A DNA stretch of 64,000 bases from contig JABZIZ010000014.1 in NCBI GenBank assembly GCA_015258065.1, positions 6,916 to 70,915 on the forward strand, in the 5' to 3' direction. The position numbers and the translations under genes were made by a program. The DNA comes from Lachnospiraceae bacterium (GTDB lineage: Bacteria; Bacillota; Clostridia; Lachnospirales; Lachnospiraceae). Below, in pieces: positions 63,555 through 64,000 of the stretch; positions within the stretch are counted from its first letter, which is position 1; the number at the start of each line of letters is the position of its first letter. The notes beneath the pieces are model-generated. The model searched no databases and had not been told where the DNA came from. It saw only the letters and a list, made by a program, of their open reading frames with translations.

Positions 63555-63977
63555 ATGCATCAGAAAAAAATGAATCTTTTCTTGCGCGTGCTGTTTATCA
63601 TTCTTATCATAGCGATATCCGGTGCGGCGATCCTACAGATTTTCACACCGGAATATATGGGAAGAAACTCTGCGTATGGAATTTCTACAGGATGGCAGAG
63701 AGAAATCGGCTTTTGGAATATTGCCGTTTTAGTCATATTGATTACGTCGTATAGGCACTACAATTGGACCTATCTAAAGTCTATTTTGCTGGCTCTTATT
63801 CTCGGCGGAATCGGTATCGGAAGCAATCATTTTGTCCATTATCTTAAGATGCATCAAATGGTAAATTTGATTGGCGCTGTGGAAAATTATCTTCTGGTTC
63901 TTGCCTGGATAATCGGATGGAAAATAGAAGAAAGACTAACTATTAAAAGTCAACAGGGAAATCAGTTTTTTGAATAA
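63555..63977 (+). CDS. Uncharacterised four-helix membrane protein
   Basis: A 140-residue protein with four membrane helices (about 8-27, 50-66, 72-90, 110-126), starting MHQKKMNLFLRVLFIILII behind a strong AAGGAGG at 63540-63546. The loops carry EYMGRNSAYGISTGWQREIG and SNHFVHYLKMHQMVN. It is 67 bp after the MFS gene and may be the last gene of that operon. No function is recognised. Confidence 0.7.
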   Translation: MHQKKMNLFLRVLFIILIIAISGAAILQIFTPEYMGRNSAYGISTGWQREIGFWNIAVLVILITSYRHYNWTYLKSILLALILGGIGIGSNHFVHYLKMHQMVNLIGAVENYLLVLAWIIGWKIEERLTIKSQQGNQFFE

Positions 63978-64000
63978 AACATCAGTTAGATGTTTTAAAT

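Overview
The window looks like chromosome from a motile, low-to-mid GC Firmicute of the class Clostridia, most likely a Lachnospiraceae member. The grounds are the hemZ-topA-codY-flgB-flgC-fliEFGHIJ gene order, a CodY regulator, a Rho with a charged N-terminal insertion, Gram-positive Shine-Dalgarno sequences, and the families of the accessory genes. No rRNA, tRNA, CRISPR array or complete insertion sequence was seen.

Layout. 1-4.0 kb: the 3' part of hemZ, then topA and codY, which overlap by 4 bp. 4.1-12.0 kb: a tight flagellar basal-body and export operon (flgB, flgC, fliE, fliF, fliG, fliH, fliI, fliJ, ylxF/motE-like). It stops before fliK/flgD and is followed by galE and a 31-residue membrane peptide. 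13-23 kb: housekeeping genes (phosphatase, mgtE, rho, glgA, a lipid-linked sugar flippase, a GNAT acetyltransferase, htrA). 23.2-29.3 kb: a signalling locus. A histidine-kinase-like protein that has lost all its kinase boxes but keeps an intact receiver is divergent from a 1251-residue CheB-CheR-PAS-kinase-receiver fusion, which is followed by a stand-alone Hpt protein. 29.3-31.1 kb: a repeat-tailed unknown protein that overlaps the rRNA methyltransferase rlmD.

31.1-43.7 kb is an accessory region in visible decay. It holds a beheaded AlbA_2/RecG-like regulator next to a 23-bp perfect inverted repeat, a broken YkvI-type permease, two separate rhuM pieces, a DUF262/HNH (GmrSD-type) remnant, and an ECF transporter whose ATPase and S component both carry internal deletions. 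Intact genes lie between them: a tandem GNAT protein, superoxide dismutase, a glycosyltransferase, and a Fic protein flanked by repeated GTCCAA boxes. 43.7-48.8 kb: a heterodimeric ABC exporter and a GPH/MelB-type symporter.

49-64 kb: a chemoreceptor, an MgtA Mg2+ ATPase with a palindrome over its promoter, a LytTR-DUF3021-ABC transporter module, and an MqsR-like toxin paired with an antitoxin that joins an MqsA/YgiT-type zinc finger and HTH to a SocA/Panacea-like domain, with a clear promoter and palindromic operator. Then come an MBL-fold hydrolase and a TetR-CPBP protease-MFS efflux operon whose promoter is bracketed by two TetR-type palindromes. Short tandem repeats recur (the rho leader, inside rho, at the mgtE 3' end, after DUF3021, in the CPBP gene), suggesting frequent slippage or local duplication.

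The best candidates for new biology are the pseudokinase/CheB-CheR-kinase/Hpt relay, the MqsR-Panacea toxin-antitoxin pair, and the Fic operator arrangement.
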